Assembly (NCBI GenBank): GCA_900539185.1
Contig: UQBG01000010.1
Span: forward strand, 40,908-104,907
Source: an uncultured Clostridium sp.
Lineage (GTDB): Bacteria > Bacillota > Clostridia > Lachnospirales > Lachnospiraceae
Direction: 5' to 3'
Length of the DNA: 64,000 nt
In this document: positions 18,689 to 26,893 of the stretch, piece after piece
How positions within the stretch are numbered: the first letter of the stretch is position 1
Layout of the letters: every line of letters starts with the position of its first letter
Notes under the pieces: generated by a model
What the model saw: the letters and a program-made list of their open reading frames with translations, nothing else
Database searches by the model: none
Told to the model about the DNA's origin: nothing
Position numbers and translations under genes: made by a program

Positions 18689-19561
18689 ATGAGATTTGTG
18701 ATAGTGACAGGCATGTCGGGAGCGGGAAAAAGTACAGCATTGAAGAATCTGGAAGACTTTGGGTACTTTTGTGTGGATAATCTTCCGGTGGAACTGATTC
18801 CCAGATTTGCGGAGATTGCATACGATGCAGGTACGGATGTAAACAACGTAGCGATCGGTGTGGATATCCGAAGTGGGGATAGAATCGAACGACTGGCCGG
18901 ATATCTGGATGATCTGAAGACGCAGGGATATCCGTATGAGATTTTGTTTCTGGATGCTTCCGATGATGTGATTGTAAAACGCTATAAGGAAACCAGGCGG
19001 AGTCATCCGTTGGCACGTTCCGGAAGAGTGGAAAGCGGTATCCGGAAGGAACGTCAGAAGATCGGGTTCCTGCGGGAGAGGGCCAGCTATATTATTGATA
19101 CTTCGAATCTGCTGACCAGAGAGTGCCGGAGCGAACTGGAAAAGATATTTGTAGAAAATCAGGACTATAATAATTTTATTATAACGATTGTATCCTTTGG
19201 ATTCAAATATGGAATCCCAATGGATGCAGATCTGGTGTTTGATGTACGGTTTCTGCCGAATCCTTACTATGTGCCGGAACTGAAGGCACTGACCGGAAAT
19301 GAAAAGCCGGTGCAGGATTTTGTAATGAAGGCACCGGAGGCAGGCGAGTTTCTTTCGAAGCTGGTAGATCTGATGAAGTTTCTGATTCCGAACTATATTA
19401 AGGAAGGAAAGAATCAACTGGTTATCGGAATCGGCTGTACCGGAGGAAAGCATCGCTCCGTCACGATGGCAAATGGGCTGTATCGAAGCCTGTCTGCGGA
19501 GTACAATAGTGTACGGATCGAACATCGGGATATCGAAAAAGATGCCATAACGAAGGGGTGA
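18689..19561 (+). CDS. rapZ: RapZ/YvcJ nucleotide-binding RNase adaptor family
   Basis: P-loop protein with Walker A GMSGAGKS at residues 8-15, then LEDFGYFCVDNLP, the central FLDASDDVIVKRYKETRR and the C-terminal domain motif IGCTGGKHRSVT. In E. coli RapZ controls glmS through a small RNA; in B. subtilis YvcJ binds GTP and affects competence. The role here is probably like YvcJ. It lies 12 nt after murB and 4 nt before whiA. Confidence 0.93.
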   Translation: MRFVIVTGMSGAGKSTALKNLEDFGYFCVDNLPVELIPRFAEIAYDAGTDVNNVAIGVDIRSGDRIERLAGYLDDLKTQGYPYEILFLDASDDVIVKRYKETRRSHPLARSGRVESGIRKERQKIGFLRERASYIIDTSNLLTRECRSELEKIFVENQDYNNFIITIVSFGFKYGIPMDADLVFDVRFLPNPYYVPELKALTGNEKPVQDFVMKAPEAGEFLSKLVDLMKFLIPNYIKEGKNQLVIGIGCTGGKHRSVTMANGLYRSLSAEYNSVRIEHRDIEKDAITKG

Positions 19562-19565
19562 TCGT

Positions 19566-20492
19566 ATGTCATTTTCCTCAGAGGTAAAGGATGAACTGAC
19601 ACAGCATATCGCATCGGCCCGACATTGTCAGATTGCAGAACTGACCGCACTTTTACTGACTGCGGGTGAGAAGGATTCTGCGGGGATTCATTTGAAAACA
19701 GAAAACTACCGGGTGGCACATAAGGCAGGGCTTTTGATCCACCGGTTATTCGGCATTGCATGTCAGGTGCGGATCCGAACCTATATGGAGCATAGCAGTG
19801 CAACGGTATATGATCTGTTCGTGTCGGAGAAAGAGCAGGCAGAGCGTATTTGTCAGGCGTGTAAGCTGGAGACGGACAAAGGGCTGGATCGGCTGGTTGT
19901 CCAAAAGACCTGTTGTAAACGGGCATTTTTACGAGGTATCTTTCTTACGAGCGGATCTGTGAACAATCCGGAGAAGTCTTATCATTTTGAAATCGCATGC
20001 GATACGCTGGAAATGGCGGAAACAATACAGGAGATCATGAAGAGCTTTGAGCTGGATGCCCGTATCGTAAAACGAAAAAAGAGCCAGGTGGTATATCTGA
20101 AGGAGGGCGCCATGATTGTTGATGCACTCAATGTAATGGAAGCCCACCGCGCACTGATGAACATGGAGAATGTGCGGATTCTGAAGGATGTACGGAACCA
20201 GACGAACCGAAAGGTGAACTGTGATCTGGCAAATATAAACAAGACCTTGACGGCGGCAGGAAGACAACTGGAGGATATCCGATATATCGAAAGACGAAAG
20301 GGATTCTCAGACTTAAGTGAGGGACTTCGGCAGGTGGCAGAGCTTCGTCTGCAGGAACCGGAGGTATCCCTGAAGGAGCTGGGAGAGATGTTGGATCCCC
20401 CGGTCAGCAAGTCCGGTGTAAATCATCGGCTGAAGAAGCTGTCGGAGCTGGCAGAGTCTCTGCGGGAGGCGGATGGTGTCGGGAACGGATAG
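19566..20492 (+). CDS. whiA: WhiA DNA-binding regulator
   Basis: 308 aa. An N-terminal pair of LAGLIDADG-like folds (residues ~1-210, RGIFLTSGSVNNPEKSYHFE) is joined to a C-terminal helix-turn-helix at ~220-300 (LKELGEMLDPPVSKSGVNHR). WhiA controls sporulation septation in actinomycetes and division/lipid balance in B. subtilis. It begins 4 nt after rapZ. In B. subtilis yvcK (glmR) lies between these genes; it is absent here. Confidence 0.95.
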   Translation: MSFSSEVKDELTQHIASARHCQIAELTALLLTAGEKDSAGIHLKTENYRVAHKAGLLIHRLFGIACQVRIRTYMEHSSATVYDLFVSEKEQAERICQACKLETDKGLDRLVVQKTCCKRAFLRGIFLTSGSVNNPEKSYHFEIACDTLEMAETIQEIMKSFELDARIVKRKKSQVVYLKEGAMIVDALNVMEAHRALMNMENVRILKDVRNQTNRKVNCDLANINKTLTAAGRQLEDIRYIERRKGFSDLSEGLRQVAELRLQEPEVSLKELGEMLDPPVSKSGVNHRLKKLSELAESLREADGVGNG

Positions 20493-20507
20493 AAAAAGAA
20501 AGTTCAT

Positions 20508-20536
20508 TTGACAGAAACAAAATACGATGGCATAAT
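20508..20536 (+). promoter_or_regulatory. Promoter of the crh-like gene
   Basis: Perfect TTGACA at 20508-20513, a 17-nt spacer, and CATAAT at 20531-20536, giving crh a supply independent of the upstream operon. Confidence 0.75.
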
Positions 20537-20574
20537 GAAGGAAATTAGAAGTAGTATACAAGGAGAAAAGTCAT

Positions 20575-20829
20575 ATGATAACGAAGAAAATGGCCGTTAA
20601 TATCAAAGAAGGACCGGATGCAAAGCCGCCGGTAGCTATGTTTGTACAGGTTGCAAGCCAGTATGAGAGTAAAATCTATCTGGAACTGGAGGACAAGAAG
20701 ATTAACGCGAAGAGTATTATGGGTATGATGAGTCTGGCATTGACTCAGGGTGATGAACTTCTGGTATCCTGCGACGGAGCGGATGAAGCAGAAGCAATCG
20801 AAGGAATCGCTGATTTCTTACAGTCATAA
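20575..20829 (+). CDS. crh: Crh-like HPr paralogue lacking the phosphocarrier histidine
   Basis: 84-aa HPr fold. Where HPr has GLHARPA, with the PEP-phosphorylated His15, this protein has GPDAKPPVA: Asp15 replaces His and one residue is inserted. The regulatory serine region is intact as NAKSIMGMM (Ser47, equivalent to Ser46). It can therefore receive HprK phosphate but cannot carry phosphate for PTS transport. B. subtilis Crh has Gln15 and a matching position after rapZ-yvcK-whiA, so synteny agrees. It probably acts as a CcpA co-regulator. Automated annotation would call it HPr. Confidence 0.85.
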   Translation: MITKKMAVNIKEGPDAKPPVAMFVQVASQYESKIYLELEDKKINAKSIMGMMSLALTQGDELLVSCDGADEAEAIEGIADFLQS

Positions 20830-20880
20830 ATACAAAAGACATATAAGACTTCTAGAACATTACGGAAATGAGGGAGCGAT

Positions 20881-23721
20881 ATGAAGAAATATCTGGTAGC
20901 CGGTGTATTTGGCATAGCAGGAATTCTGGTGGGAATTCTGGTAAAAAGTGGTGTTGGTGTAATATTGGTGATTGTACTTGTGGCGATTGCACTGGTGGTC
21001 GCTTTTGGTAAGATTGGATTTATTGATAATCTGATCGATTCGGCAGGTAAGAAACAGAAGTATGCAAATCCTGCGGAGGAGGCTGTGGATAAGGCCGTTG
21101 AATTCCTGAATCAGGGAAAGGCAATGGATGCAATCAACCAGCTGGAAGAAGCGGCAGAGATCGTAGAGAGCAGCGAGCAGTACATATATTATGGTGTTCA
21201 GGCCCTCCGGATGCTGGGTGAGTTCTATGAAACCGGTGTATATGGAAACTCTACGGTACAGGTAAATAATGAAAAAGCAATCGGTTATTATGAACGGTCG
21301 CTGGCATTAGAGCCGGACGGAGAGATATACTTCAAGGTGGCCCGTGATCTGTTAGCGAAGAATAATTTCAGTAAAGCATTGTCTTATCTGGAAAAGGCAG
21401 CAGGATTAAAGGATAAGGCTGCATTATCCAAGCTGGGAAGTATCTATGAAGAGGGCCTGTATAAGTATGATGCGTTTGGCAATCGTGGGGATACCATCAT
21501 TGAGATTAATCTGGAAAAGGCAAAGACATACTACGAGAAACTGGCAGCTATGGATGATGAACAGGGTCAGGCCGGTTTTGAACGTGTAGAATATATGCTG
21601 AAGAATACGGATAGTATTGAGTTTGAAGAGAAGGAAAAGCTATATGCAAAGATATCCGAGAGACGAAAAGCACAGAACATCGAGTATCGTTTCAAGGCAA
21701 TCGAGGCATCAAAGCTTCAGTATCAGTATACATATGTACATGATGAAGTAGAAGGATATATTCACAAGCTTCCAAAGGATTGGGTAAAGGTAGAAACCGA
21801 AGATGATGAGGTGTACTATGCACCGAGTGAGTCCTATACAGACTTTGAAATCTTTGTAACCTATGACAGTATTCCGAAGGAATCTACGCGTGATCTGGAG
21901 CTGTTCCTTCGATATGACAATGATATTTTAGATTATGATCTGAATATACAGGAGTATGTGACAGAGTATGCAGATGGTATCTGTGCAACCTACTATCACA
22001 AGGAACTGGAACGGGGAATCGTAACCTTTGCATTCCGGCAGAGAAACCGGATGGCATGTATTAAGTTTGTATGTGCTACGATGGAAATCATCGAACAGTA
22101 TGAGGAGATCATCTTCGAGGTAGCGAACTCCTTTGCATTTGTAGATCCGACCGTTATCAGTGATGAGAGTGCGAATCGGAAGGATCAGCAGTACTATAGT
22201 GAGGCCGTGTTCTATTACTTCCTTGGACAGTATGATAAGGCTATGGAGTTTGCGAGAAAGGCTCTGAATGTAGGCAGCAAGAAAGCAAGTTATCTTCTGA
22301 TCGAGTTATATTATGATGAGGATAGCCCATATATCAATTATGAGAAGGCACTGTCTTTGGCAAAACAGTTATTTGAGGCAAATGATGACTCGGATCTGGC
22401 ATTTCTGATCGGTACGATCTATGAACAGCAAAAGAAGGATTATATTCAGGCGTTGAACTGGTATGAGCGGGCGGAAGAACTGGGACATGAAAGAGTTCCG
22501 TTCTATCTGGGACGATTATATTATTACGGACTGTTGCGGACAAAGCGGGATGGTGCACTGGCACTGAAGTATTTTAGGGAGGCAGCAGAGAACGGAATCG
22601 CAGAAGCCGCTGCTTATATTCAGGATATTGAGAAGCTGGATGGAGAAGAATTACAGTTAGCGGTTAATCGTTGGGAAAAGGAGATCGCAGACGGAAATGC
22701 GGAAACAGCCCTTCAGGTAGCGATTAAGAAGCAGAATCAGGTATTCTATCTGGCAACCGAGCATGATATTGATGAGGCATATCAGACAGCATGCAATCTG
22801 GGAAGTCCGGAGGCGTTCTATCGTTATGGCCTGATTGTACGAAAGCGTGAGAAGGAAGGCGATCTTCGAGATGGAAACATCGGAAAGAAGCTTCTGGAAA
22901 AAGCACTGGATATGGGATTTGAGCATTTTGACAATGAATCTCTGTGTGAGGTTGTGGATGAAAAGGCAAAGCAGGGTCTGCCGAAGGAGGAGATGTTAAA
23001 GATCTACTATAAGGCAGCCATGAGCGGGTATGCACCGGCGATTGAGAAGATTGTTGCACTCGCACCATCTATGACAGATGAGACGGAACGGTTATATGAG
23101 AGCTTAAGGACTTTGGCAATCAAGGGAAATGAAGGTGCCCTGACATCCATGAATCGTCTGGAGCAGGCATTCCCTGAACTGCTGTATCAGCAGGTACAGG
23201 AGCGAGAGGGGTATAAGATCATTGATAATAAGTTCTTTAAGCTGTCGATTCCGAAGGAATATACGGCAGTCATCGATGATGAAGGCGGTACTATCAAGAT
23301 TGCAGATTCGGTTGTGGAATTCGCAGTAGCTGAGATGCCGGTTCAGGCAGAGGCAGAGGAAGAGTTCCTGAAGGTATATAAGCTGATCGTAGGAGAGTAT
23401 CGGGATGTGGAGAATGCAGATATCATGGTAGTGAATTCCAGACTGGTAGGTTCAGCCATGACAAATACAAATGGTTCCGTATGTACCTTTAGTATTCTTC
23501 TGGTTAGTGCAAAGAACCAGTATTTGTTTAAGATGAGTTCACAGAGCAAGATCGAGTTGATGGGCTTCAAGGATAAGGTATTTGAGGTGGCGAAGTCACT
23601 GGTAGAATCCGGTGAGACTTATATTGCAACCGGTGACCGGGCAAATCAGACGGTTGGATTATCCCGGCTGTTGTCAGCAGGTGAGAATGGATTCCTGTCG
23701 ATCGGTAAGTTTGATGAATAA
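20881..23721 (+). CDS. Large membrane-anchored Sel1/TPR repeat protein
   Basis: 946 aa. Residues 1-50 hold one or two hydrophobic helices (VAGVFGIAGILVGILV, GVGVILVIVLVAIALVVAFG), and the remainder is a long repeat region. TPR/Sel1 units are visible at ~65-230 (AINQLEEAAEI; ALSKLGSIYEEG; AKTYYEKLAAMD) and ~440-760 (ALNWYERAEELGH, VPFYLGRLYYYGLL, ALKYFREAAENGIAEAA). Two beta-rich domains of a similar type interrupt or end it (about 285-420, GYIHKLPKDWVKVE; and about 780-925, FFKLSIPKEYTAVID), each ending in an E/DxVFEVAxSxxx-like helix. Function unknown. It probably serves as a scaffold at the membrane. It starts 51 nt after crh and ends at its own terminator. Confidence 0.75.
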   Translation: MKKYLVAGVFGIAGILVGILVKSGVGVILVIVLVAIALVVAFGKIGFIDNLIDSAGKKQKYANPAEEAVDKAVEFLNQGKAMDAINQLEEAAEIVESSEQYIYYGVQALRMLGEFYETGVYGNSTVQVNNEKAIGYYERSLALEPDGEIYFKVARDLLAKNNFSKALSYLEKAAGLKDKAALSKLGSIYEEGLYKYDAFGNRGDTIIEINLEKAKTYYEKLAAMDDEQGQAGFERVEYMLKNTDSIEFEEKEKLYAKISERRKAQNIEYRFKAIEASKLQYQYTYVHDEVEGYIHKLPKDWVKVETEDDEVYYAPSESYTDFEIFVTYDSIPKESTRDLELFLRYDNDILDYDLNIQEYVTEYADGICATYYHKELERGIVTFAFRQRNRMACIKFVCATMEIIEQYEEIIFEVANSFAFVDPTVISDESANRKDQQYYSEAVFYYFLGQYDKAMEFARKALNVGSKKASYLLIELYYDEDSPYINYEKALSLAKQLFEANDDSDLAFLIGTIYEQQKKDYIQALNWYERAEELGHERVPFYLGRLYYYGLLRTKRDGALALKYFREAAENGIAEAAAYIQDIEKLDGEELQLAVNRWEKEIADGNAETALQVAIKKQNQVFYLATEHDIDEAYQTACNLGSPEAFYRYGLIVRKREKEGDLRDGNIGKKLLEKALDMGFEHFDNESLCEVVDEKAKQGLPKEEMLKIYYKAAMSGYAPAIEKIVALAPSMTDETERLYESLRTLAIKGNEGALTSMNRLEQAFPELLYQQVQEREGYKIIDNKFFKLSIPKEYTAVIDDEGGTIKIADSVVEFAVAEMPVQAEAEEEFLKVYKLIVGEYRDVENADIMVVNSRLVGSAMTNTNGSVCTFSILLVSAKNQYLFKMSSQSKIELMGFKDKVFEVAKSLVESGETYIATGDRANQTVGLSRLLSAGENGFLSIGKFDE

Positions 23722-23754
23722 TAAGGATCCGGATAAGTAAATAGCAGACATGAA

Positions 23755-23793
23755 CAGACTGGTCAGGGGAGCCCCTCTCCAGTCTGCTTTTTT
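23755..23793 (+). terminator. Terminator after the Sel1/TPR gene
   Basis: CAGACTGG pairs with CCAGTCTG, with an inner GGGG/CCCC helix, followed by CTTTTTT. Confidence 0.88.
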
Positions 23794-23813
23794 AAAACAA
23801 GAAGGAGAACAGT

Positions 23814-25217
23814 ATGTTTCATGTAACGGTAGACCGGACCACCGGGCGGCCAATGTATTTACAGATTTATGAATATATAGTCAATGAGATCAAACGGGGA
23901 AATTTGCACTGCAATGATAAACTGCCGTCCGGCCGTGAACTGGCAATGGATTTAAATATCAGCCGAAATACAATTAATATGGCATATGAGCAGTTGGAGG
24001 CAGAGGGATATATAGAAGCATATCCAAAGAAAGGGTATTATGTCCGGGCATTGGATGGACTTTTGGAAGTGACTGTTTCCGGTGAGAATGAGAAGGAGAT
24101 AGAAGTTGCCTCCCGGAAGAAAGAGTATAAGATTGATTTTTCTCCGTTTGGAATCGATGCACGTTATGCTCCGCATCTTCGTTGGCAGAAACTTATGAAG
24201 GAGACGATGCTGGATGGAGGAGGAGCCTTATTTCAGAACGGAGATAATCAAGGGGAATCGGCGCTGCGGGAGAGTATACGGGAGTATCTGCATCGAGCCA
24301 GAGGCGTGACTTGTCGGGAGAATCAGATCATTATCGGTGCGGGTACGGATTATCTGCTGATGCTGTTAACCAGGCTTTTGCCTGGAAAGCCAAGGATTGC
24401 AATGGAGAATCCGGTATATCAACAGGCATACCGGGTGTTTCGAAACTTTCAGTATTCGATCGATCCGATCGGAATTGATGCGGACGGTTTAGATGTACAG
24501 GAACTGCAGGAAACGGAAGCACAGCTTGTATTTGTAACACCCTCCCATCAGTTTCCGCTGGGAGTGGTTATGCCGATTAATCGAAGACTACAGTTATTGA
24601 GCTGGGCATATGAACAGGATGGAAGGTATATCATAGAGGATGATTATGATAGTGAATTCCGATATCAGGGAAGGCCGATACCGGCACTTCAGGGACTCGA
24701 TACGAAGGGAAAGGTTATCTATATGGGAACCTTTTCGAAGGCAATCGCTCCGTCGATTCGTATCGGTTATATGGTACTTCCGGATGACCTATGCGAGCGC
24801 TATCGTAAGGAAGCGGCCTTCTATGCAACAACGGTCTCCAGATTGGAACAGGAGGTTGTTCACCGTTTTATAGAAGAAGGATATTTTGAACGACATATGA
24901 ATCGTATGCGTGGAATTTATAAGGAAAAGCATGACAGACTGATCCAGGCACTTTCGCAGTGGTCGCTTCCGATCCGCTGGAGGGGAGATAGTGCGGGACT
25001 GCACCTTTTGATTGAATTTCCTGAAAGCAGCGGAACAGAGCAGCAGTTTGTACAGAGTGCGGAACAACAGGGAATCCGGGTATATGCCTTGTCCGATTAT
25101 TATATACAGGGGGAACCGGAGGTGCCGACACTCCTCTTGGGATATGCCAGACTGACAGAGGAAGAGATCGTAGAAGGTGCTTGTTTGCTGGAGAAAGCAT
25201 GGAAAGAGATGCATTGA
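23814..25217 (+). CDS. MocR/GabR-type regulator (GntR HTH fused to aminotransferase fold)
   Basis: 467 aa. The N-terminal GntR winged helix (residues 1-75) contains KLPSGRELAMDLNISRNTI and QLEAEGYIEAYPKKGYYV. A linker leads to a fold type I aminotransferase domain with the PLP lysine at K309 (GTFSKAIAPSIRIGYM) and EDDYDSEFRY. MocR proteins use PLP as effector and often control PLP synthesis (PdxR) or amino acid metabolism. Here no obvious target is adjacent, but a B6 kinase gene lies in the same window at 2202. RBS AAGGAGAA. Confidence 0.92.
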   Translation: MFHVTVDRTTGRPMYLQIYEYIVNEIKRGNLHCNDKLPSGRELAMDLNISRNTINMAYEQLEAEGYIEAYPKKGYYVRALDGLLEVTVSGENEKEIEVASRKKEYKIDFSPFGIDARYAPHLRWQKLMKETMLDGGGALFQNGDNQGESALRESIREYLHRARGVTCRENQIIIGAGTDYLLMLLTRLLPGKPRIAMENPVYQQAYRVFRNFQYSIDPIGIDADGLDVQELQETEAQLVFVTPSHQFPLGVVMPINRRLQLLSWAYEQDGRYIIEDDYDSEFRYQGRPIPALQGLDTKGKVIYMGTFSKAIAPSIRIGYMVLPDDLCERYRKEAAFYATTVSRLEQEVVHRFIEEGYFERHMNRMRGIYKEKHDRLIQALSQWSLPIRWRGDSAGLHLLIEFPESSGTEQQFVQSAEQQGIRVYALSDYYIQGEPEVPTLLLGYARLTEEEIVEGACLLEKAWKEMH

Positions 25218-25249
25218 GGCAGTTGGATGCGAAAGTGCATGCCAGACTT

Positions 25250-25278
25250 TTGACACTTATATCATTATATGGTAGTAT
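25250..25278 (+). promoter_or_regulatory. Promoter of the AAA/DUF4143 gene
   Basis: Perfect TTGACA at 25250-25255, a 17-nt spacer, and TAGTAT at 25273-25278. Confidence 0.7.
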
Positions 25279-25316
25279 TTGGTTAGAATAATGTGGAACG
25301 GAAAGAAGGTGAAGAG

Positions 25317-26612
25317 ATGTATCGAAATATGATCAATGACCTTGCGGCGTGGACGGAGCAGGAACATCGGGAACTGTTACTGTTAAAGGGGGCTAAGGGT
25401 GTTGGGAAAACGTGGTGTGTAGTAGATTTTGCGGAGGCATTCTTTGCACATACGATCCATATTGATTTTGAACAGGATACAGTGCTTCGCGAGCTGTTTA
25501 TGACACCGAATAGTGCAGAGTTTATTGATGAGCAGTTGGAACTTTTGACAGATCTGGATTTCCAGAAGGAGGATATGTCGCAGGTGCTCTTTGTGTTTGA
25601 TGAGGTACAGGTGGAAGAGGACCTGTTTGCAGGGGTTCTTCAGTATGCCAGACAGCGCAGACATTTTTCTGTTATTATGATCGCATCCTGGACGGGGATG
25701 CTTCCTGCCGAGAATCTCGTAGCCGATGAGATTCTGGTTAAGACGATGTATCCGATGAGTTTTGAGGAATTCATGATTGCCAATAAGGCACAGGAGCTAT
25801 GTCGTATCATCGAACAGGAAAAGGTAGATGGACTGCAGAATGATCTGAAGCCTATGATTCTGGACTATTTAAAGACATTTTTTATCATAGGCGGTATGCC
25901 GGAGGTGGTTCAGGACTATATCCGCCATAAGGATATGCAACGGGTTGACGTTCTGCAACATCAGATTTTGCAAAATCTGCGGGATGATATTCTGCGTTAC
26001 GCACCGAAGGTAATGGTAAAGAAGATCCTGCAGGTATGGGATAGTATTCCGACGCAGTTGACAAAAGAAAATAAGAAGTTTATGTATGGCGTTGTGGATG
26101 AAAAGGCAAGAGCCAGGGAGTATGTGGGAGCGGTCGAATGGCTGGTCAATGCCGGATATGTGAGAAAGATCCAGAAGGTATCACAGGGAGCGGCACCGCT
26201 GGAAGAGCATGTTGAGCCGAAGTCCTTTGAACTCTATCATCTGGATCATGGGCTGCTGCGCAATGTTGCTGAGATTACAGCTACTGATGCCGATGCAGAT
26301 GAAAATATTTTTGACAGTATGCATGGAATCCTGGCAGAGCAGATGGTTCTGTCGGAACTGACACTAAATGAAAATGTGCATGAGTTGTATTTCTGGACAT
26401 CCGATGCAACGGCACGGATCGATTTTATCTTCGAAGATGACGGAGAGGTGATTCCGGTTGATGTACAGACCAGGATCCGGACGAAGGCACAGAATCTAAA
26501 GGTCTTCCATCAGAAATATAATAACCGGATGGCGATACGGATCTCACTCGAAGAACTGGGCTTCCATAAAGGAATGCTAAATGTACCACTTTATGGACTC
26601 TGGAACTTTTAA
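25317..26612 (+). CDS. AAA ATPase with C-terminal DUF4143 domain
   Basis: 431 aa. Walker A KGAKGVGKTW near residue 26 and Walker B VLFVFDEVQV near 88 identify the AAA_14 ATPase. The C-terminal half contains the DUF4143 segment, including DATARIDFIFEDDGEVIPVDVQT, which resembles a PD-(D/E)XK-like fold with a D-x-E/D-x-Q core. Such proteins are widespread in gut Clostridia and Bacteroidetes, often in many copies; the function is unresolved. Start ATG 25317 has AAGGTGAAGAG upstream and is preferred over an in-frame GTG at 25293. Monocistronic by context. Confidence 0.85.
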   Translation: MYRNMINDLAAWTEQEHRELLLLKGAKGVGKTWCVVDFAEAFFAHTIHIDFEQDTVLRELFMTPNSAEFIDEQLELLTDLDFQKEDMSQVLFVFDEVQVEEDLFAGVLQYARQRRHFSVIMIASWTGMLPAENLVADEILVKTMYPMSFEEFMIANKAQELCRIIEQEKVDGLQNDLKPMILDYLKTFFIIGGMPEVVQDYIRHKDMQRVDVLQHQILQNLRDDILRYAPKVMVKKILQVWDSIPTQLTKENKKFMYGVVDEKARAREYVGAVEWLVNAGYVRKIQKVSQGAAPLEEHVEPKSFELYHLDHGLLRNVAEITATDADADENIFDSMHGILAEQMVLSELTLNENVHELYFWTSDATARIDFIFEDDGEVIPVDVQTRIRTKAQNLKVFHQKYNNRMAIRISLEELGFHKGMLNVPLYGLWNF

Positions 26613-26633
26613 TGAGAAAATGAAATATAATGA

Positions 26634-26662
26634 TTGAAATTCTGTAAAAAGTATAGTATACT
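26634..26662 (+). promoter_or_regulatory. Promoter of tRNA-Thr
   Basis: TTGAAA at 26634-26639, a 17-nt spacer, and TATACT at 26657-26662, ending 13 nt before the tRNA. Confidence 0.8.
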
Positions 26663-26675
26663 ATCATAGTCGATT

Positions 26676-26748
26676 GCTGAAATAGCTCAGTTGGTAGAGC
26701 ACTTCACTCGTAATGAAGGGGTCGAGGGTTCAAGTCCCTTTTTCAGCT
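26676..26748 (+). tRNA. tRNA-Thr (CGT)
   Basis: Acceptor GCTGAAA/TTTCAGC, D stem GCTC/GAGC, anticodon stem CTTCA/TGAAG with loop CTCGTAA (anticodon CGT), and T arm GAGGG/CCCTT with loop TTCAAGT. The discriminator is T and CCA is not encoded. A minor isoacceptor for ACG codons. Confidence 0.95.
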
Positions 26749-26754
26749 TCTGAT

Positions 26755-26801
26755 AAAAATAGCGGAGTTCCTAGAGTTTTCAAGGGATTCCGCTATTTTT
26801 T
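26755..26801 (+). terminator. Terminator of tRNA-Thr
   Basis: AAAATAGCGGA pairs with TCCGCTATTTT, followed by T; the outer A:T pairs would also make it work on the minus strand. Confidence 0.85.
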
Positions 26802-26803
26802 CA

Positions 26804-26832
26804 TAGACAGAAAACCGGAAAAATGATATGAT
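26804..26832 (+). promoter_or_regulatory. Promoter of the HD-GYP-like gene
   Basis: TAGACA at 26804-26809 (one mismatch), a 17-nt spacer, and TATGAT at 26827-26832. Confidence 0.65.
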
Positions 26833-26893
26833 GTAAGAAGTATTTTAATTGAACGAACCATGCAGAAAATAACGAGCAAAAGGGGGTTATTCC

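Noticed and set aside
18305..19525. 406-codon minus-strand ORF
   Set aside because: Antisense shadow of murB and rapZ; the sense strand carries clear catalytic motifs and ribosome sites, while the antisense product has no family features.
20575..20829. Annotating the 84-aa protein as the PTS phosphocarrier HPr
   Set aside because: The histidine essential for phosphate transfer is absent.
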